A stretch of DNA of 64,000 nt from assembly GCA_037893225.1 (NCBI GenBank), contig JAZGUH010000529.1, positions 62,001 to 126,000 of the forward strand. The letters run 5' to 3'. Position 1 is the first letter of the stretch. Every line of letters starts with the position of its first letter. Of this stretch, positions 1 to 11,302 are shown piece after piece. The notes beneath the pieces were generated by a model. The model did not search any database, was not told where the DNA came from, and worked only from the letters and a program-made list of their open reading frames with translations. This stretch comes from Hippasteria phrygiana (Eukaryota; Echinodermata; Asteroidea; Valvatida; Goniasteridae). The translations under genes and the position numbers were made by a program.

Positions 1-142
1 ATGAAAGCTTATAAAATGGCCTTTCCAGCTATATATAAAACACTATTTTCAAATTTTGCAACATAAGTCCCCTTTTTGCAGAGCGGGTCACATATGGCAT
101 GTTCTGTACTCACAACACTTTTGCTCCTTCCTCAACTAAATA

Positions 143-542
143 GGCCATCAGCCTCGGTCCAAAAAATGGGCCACGGTATCAAATGATCGAAAGGAGCAAT
201 AATACTCATAACGATTTTTGGCAAGGTATGCACACCTAGAGTTGGAAAATGTGTGATAGCATTGCAGCGTGAGCGGTGGCAGCTTTTTGGGTGTTATCAC
301 TTTTTTCAATTCTTTTTTCAAAATGGCCGCCAATATGCTTGTTACCGGATTAATTATATGTGGTAACAAGCATGTTGGCGCCCATTTAAAAAAAAAAGGT
401 GATAGCACCGAAAAAGCTGCCACCGCTGCAATGCTATTACATATTTTCCAACTACAGGGGTGCATACATGTACCTTGCCAAAAATCACCATGAGCATTAT
501 TCCCCTCATTTGATACCGACCAACCCCCCAGGCTGATGGCCT
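143..542. mobile_element. Fold-back (long palindrome) element
   Basis: The two halves are inverted copies of each other. The left arm begins with GGCCATCAGCC near 143 and the right arm ends with GGCTGATGGCC near 542. The axis lies near 345, where TTACC and GGTAA flank a short AT-rich loop. Shared landmarks in opposite orientation include the GGTATCAAATGA/TCATTTGATACC pair, the GGTGGCAGCTTTTT/AAAAAGCTGCCACC pair and the GTGATA/TATCAC pair. Short reading frames on both strands simply reflect the palindrome. This is typical of a fold-back or MITE element; the family is not identified. Confidence 0.85.
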
Positions 543-1364
543 TGGAACTAAATAAAGCGGGAGTACTCCTGCACTCAAGCCCTTTATTGTGTGATTTTCA
601 CATGAAAAAATTCAATGAGATTTCATTTTTGGAGTTGTGGGACAAAAAGTAGGAAAGAATAGGAAAAAATAGGAATTTCAAGAAAAAAGTTGGAAAATAG
701 CATGTTGGAGCAAGGTAAGAAAAACTAGGAAAAAGTAGGGTGTTTACGAAAACCCCAAGAGGATTTTGCAGGATTCATGCAGTGGTCACCATGGATTCGG
801 GTTATGCAGCTTTAAAACTTTGAAATCAGAGGATATTGGAGGATTCAGGTTACACGGAGGAAATATCATGTACATGCAGGGAGTTACGGTTGTCCAAAGT
901 CGTGTACAAAACTCACAGGTGTCTGACAAAGAAATGTTTGTACCACCAATGAGGGCACAGCCAGATAGGGTTACATTGTGTATTTTTGTAGGGCTGGGCT
1001 GAACATCAATGAATTTCTTTTTAAAAAAAAGCACAAACATACATCAGGATCGTATTTCAGATGTATAATTCATTGTTGCCTAATCATTTATAGCATTTGT
1101 CATATTTTTATTTCTGCATTACCTTTAAGATTCAAAAGAACAAAAAAATGAACTGGTGTTGATAATTAGGTGTAGAAACCTTTGGTTTTCAAAAAGCTTG
1201 TAAAGTCTTAAAAATAGCAGGACACAAGAACAAACTCAGGGAGTCAAAAATGTGTTTCCCACGGAAATGTTCATACAAGATATTCATGTTTCTCCATGGC
1301 ATTTGAATCTACACTAATTTTATTTATATTTTTATTTCACTAATGTATATTTTATCCAACACAG
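543..1364. other. Non-coding stretch, purine-rich in part
   Basis: No convincing exon is visible. Between about 640 and 745 the + strand is rich in AGGAAAAA-like words. The rest is AT-rich sequence leading into the splice acceptor of the acid phosphatase exon at 1365. Upstream exons of that gene are not recognisable here and probably lie before the window. Confidence 0.6.
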
Positions 1365-1457
1365 AATCTCCTACCAGCAACAAATTACTCATATATGGTG
1401 CAGAGTGACGGCCAGGAAAGTCCTATATTTACGTTTGCAACCTTGCTAGACAATCTG
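1365..1457 (+). CDS. ACP7: Purple acid phosphatase (ACP7-like), exon with end of N-terminal domain
   Basis: Following an AG acceptor (CAACACAG), the phase-0 exon reads 31 codons, beginning NLLPATNYSYMVQSDG and ending in FTFATLLDNL, before a GTATGT donor. The LLP...Y.Y...G...SP.F.F pattern matches the last strands of the fibronectin-like N-terminal domain of metazoan acid phosphatase type 7, just before the metallophosphatase core. Its phase agrees with the next exon at 5259, which continues with DWSP. The protein is expected to be a secreted or lysosomal binuclear-metal phosphatase. The signal peptide and earlier exons are outside the window. The exon is short, so this call depends on the stronger downstream exons. 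Confidence 0.72.
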
Positions 1458-2536
1458 GTATGTTGTACACATTTGTATTAAATTTTTTTTTTTTTTAATT
1501 CCTTTTTTATGAGGCTGATTAGGTCGCCACCTTTGCATTATTTATTTGTATAATTTGCTAGATATATTTCTGACCAGCACTTTCAAACTCTGGGAATTTA
1601 GTTTTAAGTAAATCACCCAATGAATTGTCAGCAGTGTTAAAACATTTTCAATTAAGTGTTACGTGTACAATGTACATTTAACCAGTTAGTGTCGGAGGAC
1701 GTGATAACATGATCTGGCTGTTTTTATACATGGGCACGGCTGACGGGTTAAAACGTCAAGCTTGCCTCGACTCAGCTCCGGGTGACGTCTCAAAACGTAA
1801 TCCCTCATTTGTTTTGTACACACACAAAGTCTGAGAAGTCTGTTGAACTTGAACTTGGCCGCTGTGCACGGCCTGTTGTTCTACAATTTACGCTCCGGTT
1901 GGTGCACTCGGAGTATTGAAATATATGAGGTTTTGGCAAGAAATATTGTACAAATACTGCTGAAATGACTCTTGCAACTCAGTATTTGTGGCGTTTAGCT
2001 GTATATCAGAAGTTGGCTGCTATATTTTGCCTTTTTGGAAAATAAAAATTTTCGGCTTTATTTTTTTGTAATTACTCCATTATTCATCTGTGAAAAAGTG
2101 CTAAAAGTAAACATCAAAGTCAGCATGTATAAACTGTTTGGGGCTTGAAATCTATTCAGACAGTGTGTGAGAGTATTGTGCTCACCTGAAGCTATACAGA
2201 CAGACAGCAGTGCAGCTATTACATGTACATGCTAATTACACGCACTGTCATTTACAGCACCATGCCGTATTGGTGTTCACAGAACGAGTTCGCACATCGC
2301 AGGGTTAATTTTAATAGATGTTTCTGCTACCAATGTACTTTTACACAGCCTAGTCAGGACTTCTTTGTTTAATTGTTTTTCTCACTGTCCATTATTTGCC
2401 AACAGTGACATGATTTTGAAGACAAAAATGTCAGAAGAAGGGGGGGGGGGGGTTGACACCCCCTAGTAACAGCCATATGCACATGGCATTTGAACCCGAG
2501 TCACAGAGGCGAAAAACAAGGAAAGCAGCACTGTGT
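1458..2536. other. Intron sequence, no feature seen
   Basis: This is AT-rich intronic sequence between acid phosphatase exons. It has a poly-T run near 1482-1496 and a G12 run near 2441. No exon, tandem array or clear terminal inverted repeat was recognised. Confidence 0.5.
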
Positions 2537-2749
2537 CGCCAGTAAGCCTGTGACTCTACGTTTAATTTACTATCCGTTTAAACGAAACTTTTCTAAACGG
2601 TTAAACGTTTAAACGTTTGTCGGCGGCAGGTAAATTTTTTCCAGAAATACAGTACTACCAAAGACATGTTTATTTAAGGCTTAATGTATCAGGGAGTCCC
2701 AACATGTTTTGACTACATTGTATTACTTACTACAATGAATTAATATTGT

Positions 2750-3551
2750 CAGTGTTCTCCACGGCCTGAAATTTTAGCAGGGCGGCAGACACCACGCGAG
2801 CGCGTAGCACGACGTCTTTACGGCCCGCTTATTTTTAAGGTCCCCAGGAAATTTTGGGTTCTAGATGCTCTGTGGTGCAATCTGAGGCATTTCCTAGCCA
2901 CTTTCCAAAGTGGCCACCCAAAAGTCTGAAATTCTAGCGTACGGCAAATACTAATACAAATCATAGAACGTCACGTCTACAAATCATAGAACGTCACACA
3001 ACTTTGCACCCGACAAGAACATTGAGATCACTTATTACAATTTTACACGAACGTCGTATATATACCACATTGAAATCACTTGCTTACAAATCACGGTGTT
3101 GCCCACTAACCCGGCTTTGAAACTATAACTACGCATGCACGTCTTTTTGACTAGCCTTTTCTCGAGACGCAGGTTTGCACAGTGATCCTTATACACGTGC
3201 GCTTATTGCTGCAATACATTCTTTCAGGCTTTAACAGAGGCTACGTACATGTGCTAAAACCAGGCCAGTTTTATGATGTAAATGCATATTTTTATGTTGC
3301 GTACGTTGCGTCCAGATATCTGTTCGATTACTATAAACGCTACTGCAATACTGCTGAATGTTAATGCTGGCAAACTCTTCATGTTCCACAGAGTGCGGTA
3401 AACTTCTTTGTACTTAGATAAACTGTGAAGACGGTGGAGAATGGGGGAAAATCCAATGGAAAAAAATAGCAGGGCGGTGAAACTTTAGCGGGGCGGCATA
3501 CAATTTTGGCAGGGCAGCCCGCCCTGCAAAAACCCCTCGTGGAGAACACTG
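2750..3551. mobile_element. Nested TIR element with CAGTGTTCTCCACG ends
   Basis: The left end CAGTGTTCTCCACG at 2750 is inverted at the right end (CGTGGAGAACACTG ending 3551). Inside both ends are GCAGGGCGG/CCGCCCTGC words (2778 on; 3470-3530), extending the imperfect inverted repeat to roughly 90 bp. ATTGT precedes the left end (2745-2749) and follows the right end (3552-3556), a possible 5-bp target duplication. CAGTGTTCT-type ends resemble those of hAT elements, but the expected 8-bp duplication is not evident. No transposase is visible. Confidence 0.78.
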
Positions 3552-4231
3552 ATTGTGACTGTACTTGCGTCGGTAATTTCCTGTTGCATTGTTGTTACTG
3601 AAGTCCAAACCAAAATCACTCCAAAATTATCGGCATGACACAGTGTGCAGTAGCGTACAGGATTATTCCATTGTCAAATAGGTAATATTTCATAAGCTCT
3701 TATTTTGTTCTTCACTTTTATCAACGATTCAAAATAAAAAAAACAAGATAAGTACAATCTTCAACTAAATCAAATGACTTCAAATGTAATAGAGGTGCAA
3801 GGTTTCACCTCTACAGTGTTTTTATTACATTTGTGAAAGTAAACTGACTGGGCAAACACGATCGTTGAAATATCTACCTGCGGCAGATTTGAATGTCCCG
3901 TCCCATCCACATGCAATGTTTATTTCCTGTACCGCGCTCCAGCTACGTGTACATGTACATACACGAGTTGGTTGTTGGCCCATTGCCAGACCCTAGCTGT
4001 TACTAGCACGTGAACACGTGCTGCAGAAAAAAATATTTCAGCCCACGTGCTGTGTACATGAACGATCCCGGATGACCAATCACAAGTCATACATAATGCA
4101 ACAAAATGAATATGTATAAGCCGACCGATCCCTGCGTATTGAAATGACTTTAGAGTTGTGGTCAGCCACTTACACCCTTGTGGCCCATACAAAATCGGCA
4201 GCTTTGAGAATTACCCTTTGCGTGTGTCAGT

Positions 4232-4279
4232 AACAGCTGGCCGCAACCATGTGAAGCCTTAAGCTTCATTGGTGGTTGC
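4232..4279. repeat. Short palindrome
   Basis: GCAACCATGTGAAGC is followed closely by the imperfect inverse GCTTCATTGGTGGTTGC, forming a 15-bp imperfect stem around CTTAA. It sits inside the larger TIR element and has no assigned function. Confidence 0.5.
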
Positions 4280-5258
4280 GTGATGAGAAGATGTCATAAA
4301 GCGAGGTGTACATTGAACCGGACGCCGATTGGTCAGCCCACGTAACAGGTTTTTAAGCACTATCTCCAACCATACAAAACAAGTCATGCGTATTCATTAT
4401 TCAAAACAACGGAAGTGTTTGGATTGGAGGAACAAGTCGTCACGAAAGTAGCAAAGGGAAAGGAACTTCAGCCCATAATAAAGAGAAAACGGAAATGCAG
4501 ACAGAATAAAAGATCGAGGCTCATGCGACCGCTGAACACAGAAGTGTGACTGAGCCAAGTGTTTCAGAGACAAACAACACCCCTCCTTATCCAATGAAAA
4601 AAGCTTTGAGTGTTGTAAGTTTTTTTTATTGTGACCTAAGGAAGAGATTTTAAAAAGCAGGCCGATCATCTTTGGCATCTCTAAAGGAGCGGTATTGTTT
4701 GTGATCCTATCTCATGTCCATTGTCAGGGTTCACTGAGCGCGTGTGCCAATCCTGCGCGCCCACAATAAAGCTCTGGAAGCATTCAGCTGGAAACTTGTC
4801 AGCAAATTGAAAACAAAGACAAGTAATTGTTATAGTCTTTGGGTTTTTTTTTTTGCAGGAAATAAAACATTTCGGCGACTTGGTAATAGTTGTCGAGCTA
4901 CATGTAGTCAACAATACTTTATTGTATTACACAGAAAAATAAAGTGACAAAGGCAACAAAAACACAAGGCACATTTTTAATTTATTTTTTTCGTTTAAAC
5001 GGTACTAAAGTACTGAACGGATAGTGCTTTTGTAAACGTTTAACCGTCACAGGCTTACTCGCCAGCAAAAAGAGGAAATTTGTGGTTGAGAACCACAAGC
5101 TAGTGTTTTTTATCTAATCTTTTGTTCTGAGTGAAGGTGTTAAAAGATATCCTGAATACTGGCTTGATGAGGATAATAGAGCCAGGGAATAGGATAACAA
5201 GAGCATTATATATTCCTACTGGCCCATAATTTGAATGCATTTCTGTACCGCACTTCAG

Positions 5259-5414
5259 GACTGGTCACCAACGCTTCTTGTATTCGGAGACATGGGATAT
5301 TCCGGAGGGGCACCTAGCTTACGTCTCCTGAATGAGGCAGCAACAAAAAGAAATGCCGATGTCGTCCTTCACGTCGGCGACTTTGCCTATGACTTGCATG
5401 ATGAGGGAGGGAAG
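5259..5414 (+). CDS. ACP7: Purple acid phosphatase (ACP7-like), metallophosphatase core exon 1
   Basis: This is a clean phase 0-0 exon of 52 codons between CACTTCAG and GTGCGT. It begins DWSPTLLVFGDMGYSGG and ends with DVVLHVGDFAYDLHDEGGK. GDMG supplies the first metal-ligand Asp of the calcineurin-like phosphoesterase fold. GDFAY supplies the bridging Asp and the Tyr that ligates iron in purple acid phosphatases. The SLRLLNEAATKRNADVVLHVGDFAY helix-strand arrangement is close to vertebrate ACP7. The next expected segment (VGD.FM...PYMTCPGNHE) was not found between 5.4 and 16.1 kb. The exon identity is secure; whether the gene works is not. Confidence 0.92.
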
Positions 5415-6290
5415 GTGCGTCAATTTTGTGTGTATCTGGTAGCTATTATGCTTTTTCAGGCGTGTCAGGAGGGGGGTCGAGTTGGTCTCACCAACAGTGA
5501 AAATTATGCCTAGTCTGGGTCTGTACGTGTACATCAGAGATACATGTACAAGACTTCCGGCAATTGCCGGATTCCGTTTTTTTTCATATTTTCGGCATTT
5601 GTGTGCTGGAGCGACAATATTTATACAAATTACCGTAAGACCATACATACAGCGCTTTCCTACCTTCAAGCCGCAATACACGTGTATAACGATTTGATTT
5701 ACACATAGTGCGGGCACTGTATAAACAGTGTCCTTTGAAATATCTGTACATTGTATGCAGCGGACATTAGACTTACATAAATTCCAGTCTGTGAGAAACG
5801 GTCACAATTTCTGTGTACGTTGCGCACCACTGGTGCGTATACACACAATGTGCGTGCAGAGCAAAATGTAATCAATCGACGACTTGGTCAAGTTTAGTTC
5901 CACACAGATTGCTGATTTTATTGATTCCCATGCAACTTGTATTCATTTTACGCAGTCAAAGTATAGGAACCAGTTATGTTCGTGCATCTAATGGTTTCGC
6001 GAGCGCATGCATGCAGCTTGTATACAACATGGCAGAATAACAACAGCGGGGATCATTTGCATAATGATTATGCATAGCGTGTTGAACATCTACTGTGATT
6101 GCGGAGTATAAGCCGCAGCACGCAAAAATCTGCAAATTAAGATTTAAAGTTGGCGTATTAGCCGCACCGGCGTATAAACCGCACAAGTCATCGTGCTGCA
6201 TTGCGCTAGTATGCAAATGGTTCCACTACACATGCAATCCTAAAGTGTAATCAGCGCGCGAACGAGATAGGGCTCCGTGCGAAGAAAAGG
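5415..6290. other. Intron, repeat-poor with fragments
   Basis: No coding exon was recognised. At about 6099-6190 there are words of the type GCGGAGTATAAGCCGC and GCGTATAAACCGC, which recur at 8273-8350 and mark a dispersed repeat. The GNHE-coding exon expected in this intron was looked for by eye and not seen. Confidence 0.5.
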
Positions 6291-6291
6291 C

Positions 6292-6452
6292 AGCAAACAG
6301 ACAAAGCAATCCCACTGGTATATACGAGTATCAAATGAACGAGGAGCGCAGTGCGTAATACCAGCGACGTACTGCCCATTGAAGCCACGGATGTAAAGTG
6401 CGGTTGCTATGTGGACATCAGCGCCCTCATTCGACGGCGCACGGAGCCCAAT
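6292..6452. repeat. Dispersed repeat, copy 1 (second copy at 14017-14160)
   Basis: The block starting CAAACAGACAAAGCAATCCC, through a run containing GAACGAGGAGCGCAGTGCG and ending CGCACGGAGCCCA, is repeated nearly word for word and in the same orientation at 14017-14160. Small indels distinguish the copies (for example TGGTATATACG against TGGTATACG). Family unknown. Confidence 0.8.
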
Positions 6453-8272
6453 AAAGTTTCATAAGTCCTTGAAATTACCAATTTTGACGTGCTGGATGAG
6501 TGTCCTGGCTGGGTGGGCCGCGCGGCAGTTCTTCTTGTTTTTTTTGTTTTTTTGACGGGGCCGGGGGGGGGGGGGGGAATAAAAAAGAAAATGACAACTT
6601 TAACCACTAATCTAAGCTCAACAGTCACCAATTGACCAGTGAAATAATAAACAACATGGATTACACAACGATAAAGCAGACAAAACGAACAGACGCACCA
6701 CACGATTTGTGAGGTGTGAACAGTACTTACGGTACATTTGCAAGTCTATTCGGTCCCTCTGGACTAGTTTCCTGTATTTCCAACACGTGAGTAGAGCGAA
6801 CGTAAACGGCAACCAGGGTTCAAAATTCGTAATCTGGGGGCCAAGAACATTTTTGCCTTCGTGACAGCAACATTTCCTGGGGCACCAAGGCCACTAATGA
6901 AGGCACCAAGGCCAATGACAAAAATTGATAAGGGCACGAAGGCCAGATGAAGGTCTTGCTTGCATACTGGTGTATTTGTACAATTAGTCTCTCACGGCAG
7001 TGAGCGAAACTTTTAGACATGTGGAAGGTGCCAATAAACAATGAAAACTGATGAGCTTACGGCTTGCATATTTGTTATTTTAACCACTTAGAAATTAAAG
7101 GTAAGGAATGCGTAGCACTGTTCAATACGTTGCTTTAATATCTTCATCACACCCATCGATCAATATTAATAAAAAAATGATTCATATTAATAATAACATT
7201 GAGTTTGTCGCGGTTTTTCTTTTGCTAGTCAATTTTATCACATTATTGCTAATCAAATGACAATATGATTAGCATAATTTGCTAATCATTTTTTTTCTTA
7301 TTTCTATCACTGCCTGAACTTGTAAGTTGTATAGTCATGGAGGAAACACGGCCCGTGCTGGGCATGCCGCGCAACGGCATGAGTGGTTTCACTGTGCGTT
7401 AGCCGCCATCTTCACTGGCCACGTTGCGTTCACGCCGCGCCCCGCACGGGCCATTCAGGAAATCACGGTGCGCTATATCGCTGGCGGAAAAGGCGTCAAC
7501 ATTGTCGATCTCCTTTTCTAAGTCACACAGTAAAAATTTAGTTTGGTTCCGTGGGGCAGAAATGAGTTTTATCATGATTCATGTCATTCTTGCACTTTAA
7601 TAATAGCCGACTTGTCGATTTAAATTTGTCTGGAATGTTTTAATTAATTAAGCAATGCGAGGCATAATTGTCGAATAAATCGCAAACAGAAAACGCTTCG
7701 TTTTCCCCGTGTCCGAGTCATCAATGCACGTACAATGTACGTCGCAGCACACATGCACGATCGTTTGCACGAGGGGAGTTCGTTTTGTTAAGTTGAACAG
7801 GTAATGCTACTCCCTCTGGACCATCGCTAAACCGCACACATGGCTTAGCCGGCTTTGGGGGTTCAGGTTACTGTAGTAAGAGCTACATGGCTAAAGCTAG
7901 CCGCGGATTCGGCCGCAGATTCAGAGCTTGTTTTTAGGCTGTGACTGGTACCCGCCCCAGTGCGAAAGAAGAAAAATAATGTATGGACAGGAACCAGTCT
8001 GCTTGGAGAATCGAGGTTTTGTGAAGGTTTTTACATGGGACGCACGGGCCGTGCGGGCCTAGCGCGATCGAAAAGCGCCGTTTTGTAGGATCCGGCAGCA
8101 GTTTGGTACTGAAAAATTGAGGGCTTGGTATTAATGCGGCACAGCACAACTGGCCGTGAATTATGCATTTTTACAAGGGGCATCACGGCGACTAAAAGGG
8201 TATCGATGGCACTGGCCGCCGTGGCCGTCGTGAATTTCGAACATTGTGTGACTGACTTTATTCTTCAAATGT
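6453..8272. other. Intronic sequence, no gene seen
   Basis: A G15 run lies near 6563-6577. Around 6880-6950 CACGAAGGCC/CACCAAGGCCA words recur three times over about 75 bp. A GC-rich patch with GCACGGGCC words occurs near 7340-7460 and again near 8040-8060. Reading frames are short and lack splice context. I see no exon. Confidence 0.5.
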
Positions 8273-8372
8273 TACCGTATAAAAGCCGCCGGGAGTATAA
8301 GCCGCTGGGACATTTTTCAGCGTGAGAATCAACGTATAAGCCGCGGCCTTTATTCCGAAAATTACGGTACAT
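8273..8372. repeat. TATAAGCCGC dispersed repeat fragment
   Basis: CGTATAAAAGCCGCCGGGAG, AGTATAAGCCGC and CGTATAAGCCGCGG follow in quick succession and end in AAATTACGGTAC. Related words lie at 6099-6190. It abuts the start of the minisatellite complex. The family is not identified. Confidence 0.5.
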
Positions 8373-8499
8373 GGAATTGAAGCGTGGCCCAGCCCTTACA
8401 AAAATGTCCCATGGTAGTTTCCCGTGGGAACTTCCCATGGGGACTTCCCATGGGAATCCCACGGGGGATTTGGACCCCATGTACCCAATGGGAACCCAT

Positions 8500-9605
8500 G
8501 TATCCCATGGGTAATTTCCCATGCCCCCCGTGGGTAATTTCCCATGCCCCCCGTGGGTAATTTCCCATGCACCCCCTGGGTAATTTCCCATGCACCCCCT
8601 GGGTAATTTCCCATGCCCCCCCTGGGTAATTTCCCATGCCCCCCCTGGGTAATTTCCCATGCCCCCCGTGGGAAATTTCCCATGCCCCCCGTGGGAAATT
8701 TCCCATGCCCCCCGTGGGAAATTTCCCATGCCCCCCGTGGGAAATTTCCCATGCCCCGCGTGGGAAATTTCCCATGCCCCGCGTGGGAAATTTCCCATGC
8801 CCCGCGTGGGAAATTTCCCATGCCCCGCGTGGGAAATTTCCCATGCCCCGCGTGGGAAATTTCCCATGCCCCGCGTGGGAAATTTCCCATGCCCCGCGTG
8901 GGAAATTTCCCATGCCCCGCGTGGGAAATTTCCCATGCCCCGCGTGGGAAATTTCCCATGCCCCGCGTGGGAAATTTCCCATGCCCCGCGTGGGAAATTT
9001 CCCATGCCCCGCGTGGGAAATTTCCCGTGCCCCGCGTGGGAAATTTCCCATGCCCCGCGTGGGAAATTTCCCATGCCCCGCGTGGGAAATTTCCCATGCC
9101 CCCCGTGGGAAATTTCCCATGCCCCGCGTGGGAAATTTCCCATGCCCCGCGTGGGAAATTTCCCATGCCCCGCGTGGGAAATTTCCCATGCCCCGCGTGG
9201 GAAATTTCCCATGCCCCGCGTGGGAAATTTCCCATGCCCCGCGTGGGAAATTTCCCATGCCCCGCGTGGGAAATTTCCCATGCCCCGCGTGGGAAATTTC
9301 CCATGCCCCGCGTGGGAAATTTCCCATGCCCCGCGTGGGAAATTTCCCATGCCCCGCGTGGGAAATTTCCCATGCCCCGCGTGGGAAATTTCCCATGCCC
9401 CGCGTGGGAAATTTCCCATGCCCCGCGTGGGAAATTTCCCATGTCCCCCGTGGGTAATTTCCCAGTGCCCCTGTGGGTAATTTCCCATGCCCCCCGTGGG
9501 AAATTTCCCATGCCCCCCGTGGGTAGTTTCCCATGCCCCCCGTGGGTAGTTTCCCATGCCCCCCGTGGGTAGTTTCCCATGAATCCCATGGGTAGTTTCC
9601 TATGT
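8500..9605. repeat. 23-bp minisatellite, array 1 (about 47 units)
   Basis: The unit is GGGAAATTTCCC followed by ATGCCCCGCGT (23 bp). The central block, about 8755-9440, is almost perfectly homogeneous, with rare variants such as GTGCCCC near 9029. The flanks (8500-8750 and 9440-9600) carry GGGTAATTTCCC and CCCCCCGT variants and become irregular at the edges. The unit has no stop codon in any frame on either strand and 23 is not a multiple of 3. It therefore creates overlapping open frames up to 430 codons that encode the same 23-residue peptide. These are not regarded as genes. Confidence 0.95.
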
Positions 9606-9619
9606 GCCCTCATGCTTTT

Positions 9620-11070
9620 TCTTCAAAAGTTATCCAACTGCAAGATGACAAAATAGCATGGTTACTATCACAATTCCAGCAACAACATTCTTAATTATAT
9701 TCTTTGGGAAAACATCAGAATGTTGGTCAATAATTAGTTTCTTATTAGGCTGTTCCCATATACATACTACATGTACATAATAATGCTGGGAATTTCTGTA
9801 GGCACCTCAGACAGAAATATATTTTGGATTTTAGTCACAAGAATTACCAAATGTAATTTCTGATTTGTCCATACACACTCCTATAAGATTGTAATAGGCC
9901 CTACACATTTGTGACAAACAATGAAATTCATCTCCTCTTTGAAACTTTACGAAGGACTCTTGTTGTTCCGTCCAACAACGAAGCTCGGTAGCTAGTCAGT
10001 TCCAAGCATGGCATCCCCCAGTTGTAGATAATCAGCTGCAACTCCTTCATGCTCCTCTTCAAGTGAAGTACATGTACACCACTGTATATTAAAGAAAAGT
10101 GCAGAAAATACAAGATATGAGACATTGAGACTAATTCAAAAAATTTGGTTTATACAACTGTTTTGTTAGTTACGGTTTATACAGGAACAGCCTCTAGCCC
10201 GTGATTTGCGAAACAATAAACAATCCTATCCTAACATTTGGTACAATTGCCTCAAGCTATTAATTAAAGCACATTTCACATATTTTTTAAAATTATTAAC
10301 TTCTGTATAAAAAAAAGGGATGGAAGAAGGCCTTTTTGTTCATTAGGCCTACTTCTATTTTAGATCATGGTAGGCAATGTTTTCTCAGATGGCTTTTGCT
10401 GAAATTGAGTTATGATTCAATTCAAAATAAGCTATAAATGGGCTTGGAAATATTAAATAAATGTACCGAAAGCCCATCAAAAAAAGTTTACTAGCCAACA
10501 CTACTTTAACTAAAATTGTCCTCCAAAATTCCCACATTTATATCAACAAAAATCCATAACTTTGCAAGTTCCTTCCTCCACCATGGGTTAACCTATCATG
10601 ACCATTGACCCCTCATTTTGGAAAGATTTTACTTTATTACGGGAACAGCAAAATCTTGGAAAATAGCCATCCATTTGTGTTAAGAAATGTACAGATACTT
10701 GGTACAATATGTTTAATTTGGAGACTTTATAGTCGGGAAATATTCGTGCAATCCGAAGGAAGTGTGTTTTCTGTGTTAGATGTTCTTGGCACACTGTATG
10801 GTCACTTAACGCATCCTCAAAGTGGCACATACATGTTGATTTCTGCCTCATTCTTTACAGATTTTGCTGACAAATCTTGAAACATGGCCACATGTTTAGA
10901 CAGTTGTTCTCAAGAAGGGTTGGTTATTTTCCAAGATTTTACTTTTCCTGAATAATTTTGGTGGGGAGTAAAAAGTAAAATCTTTGACTCATTCTATTTC
11001 TAATTTTTGACTGTTTCTTAAGATTTAAAAGAATTGAAGCAACTTAAAATGTTCATGAATCTGCCTAATT
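9620..11070. other. Non-repetitive DNA between arrays 1 and 2
   Basis: No convincing gene is visible. A 65-codon - strand frame (9928-10125) ends in TTRVLRKVSKRR and reads somewhat like protein, but it lacks support. AT-rich sequence follows to 11070. Confidence 0.45.
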
Positions 11071-11073
11071 ATG

Positions 11074-11302
11074 GAGTTTTTCAAAACCTTAAGTTAAGGC
11101 TTGGCTTCGTCTCGGCTTCGGCTCCGACTTCTGAATATTGAGAAGCAATAAACCAAATGGAAATATTCTAAATTTGTGCATGTTTTGTTTCAGGAACATT
11201 CATTCGATATGAAAGCAAAAATTTGAATATTTACATTTCGTTTGCTTCTCAGCTATTCAGAAGTCGGAGACGAAGCCAAGGTTTCGAAAACCCCCATCAG
11301 TC
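11074..11302. mobile_element. Small TIR element (MITE)
   Basis: The left end contains TTTTCAAAACCTTAAG, GGCTTGGCTTCGTCTCGG and CTCCGACTTCTGAATA, then GAGAAGCAA. The right end holds the inverse words TTGCTTCTCAGC, ATTCAGAAGTCGGAG, ACGAAGCCAAGG and TTTCGAAAAC. This gives imperfect inverted repeats of about 70 bp around a short AT-rich centre. It is non-coding. Confidence 0.75.

Larger units (their letters stand above)
2537..5065. mobile_element. 2.5 kb TIR element (family unknown), carrying a nested element
   Basis: AGTAAGCCTGTGAC at 2541-2554 is exactly inverted at 5042-5059 as GTCACAGGCTTACT. Inside both ends there are patchy matches containing CCGTTTAAACG and AAACGTTTAA words (2575-2620 and 4990-5045). 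The interior has no recognisable transposase, so this looks non-autonomous. A second inverted-repeat element sits inside it at 2750-3551. The whole lies in the acid phosphatase intron just before the exon at 5259. Confidence 0.65.

Noticed and set aside
5482..6216. Short ORFs on both strands following the GDFAY exon
   Set aside because: None resembles the missing GNHE segment; no splice-site and phase agreement.
8265..9613. Long ORFs of 270-430 codons on both strands in array 1
   Set aside because: They arise from a stop-free 23-bp unit, encode the same 23-residue repeat in every frame, and have no splice or domain support.
9928..10125. Possible - strand coding exon ending in VLRKVSKRR
   Set aside because: Composition looks slightly protein-like, but there is no recognisable family, and it lies inside a repeat-bounded unit. 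Kept only as a note.
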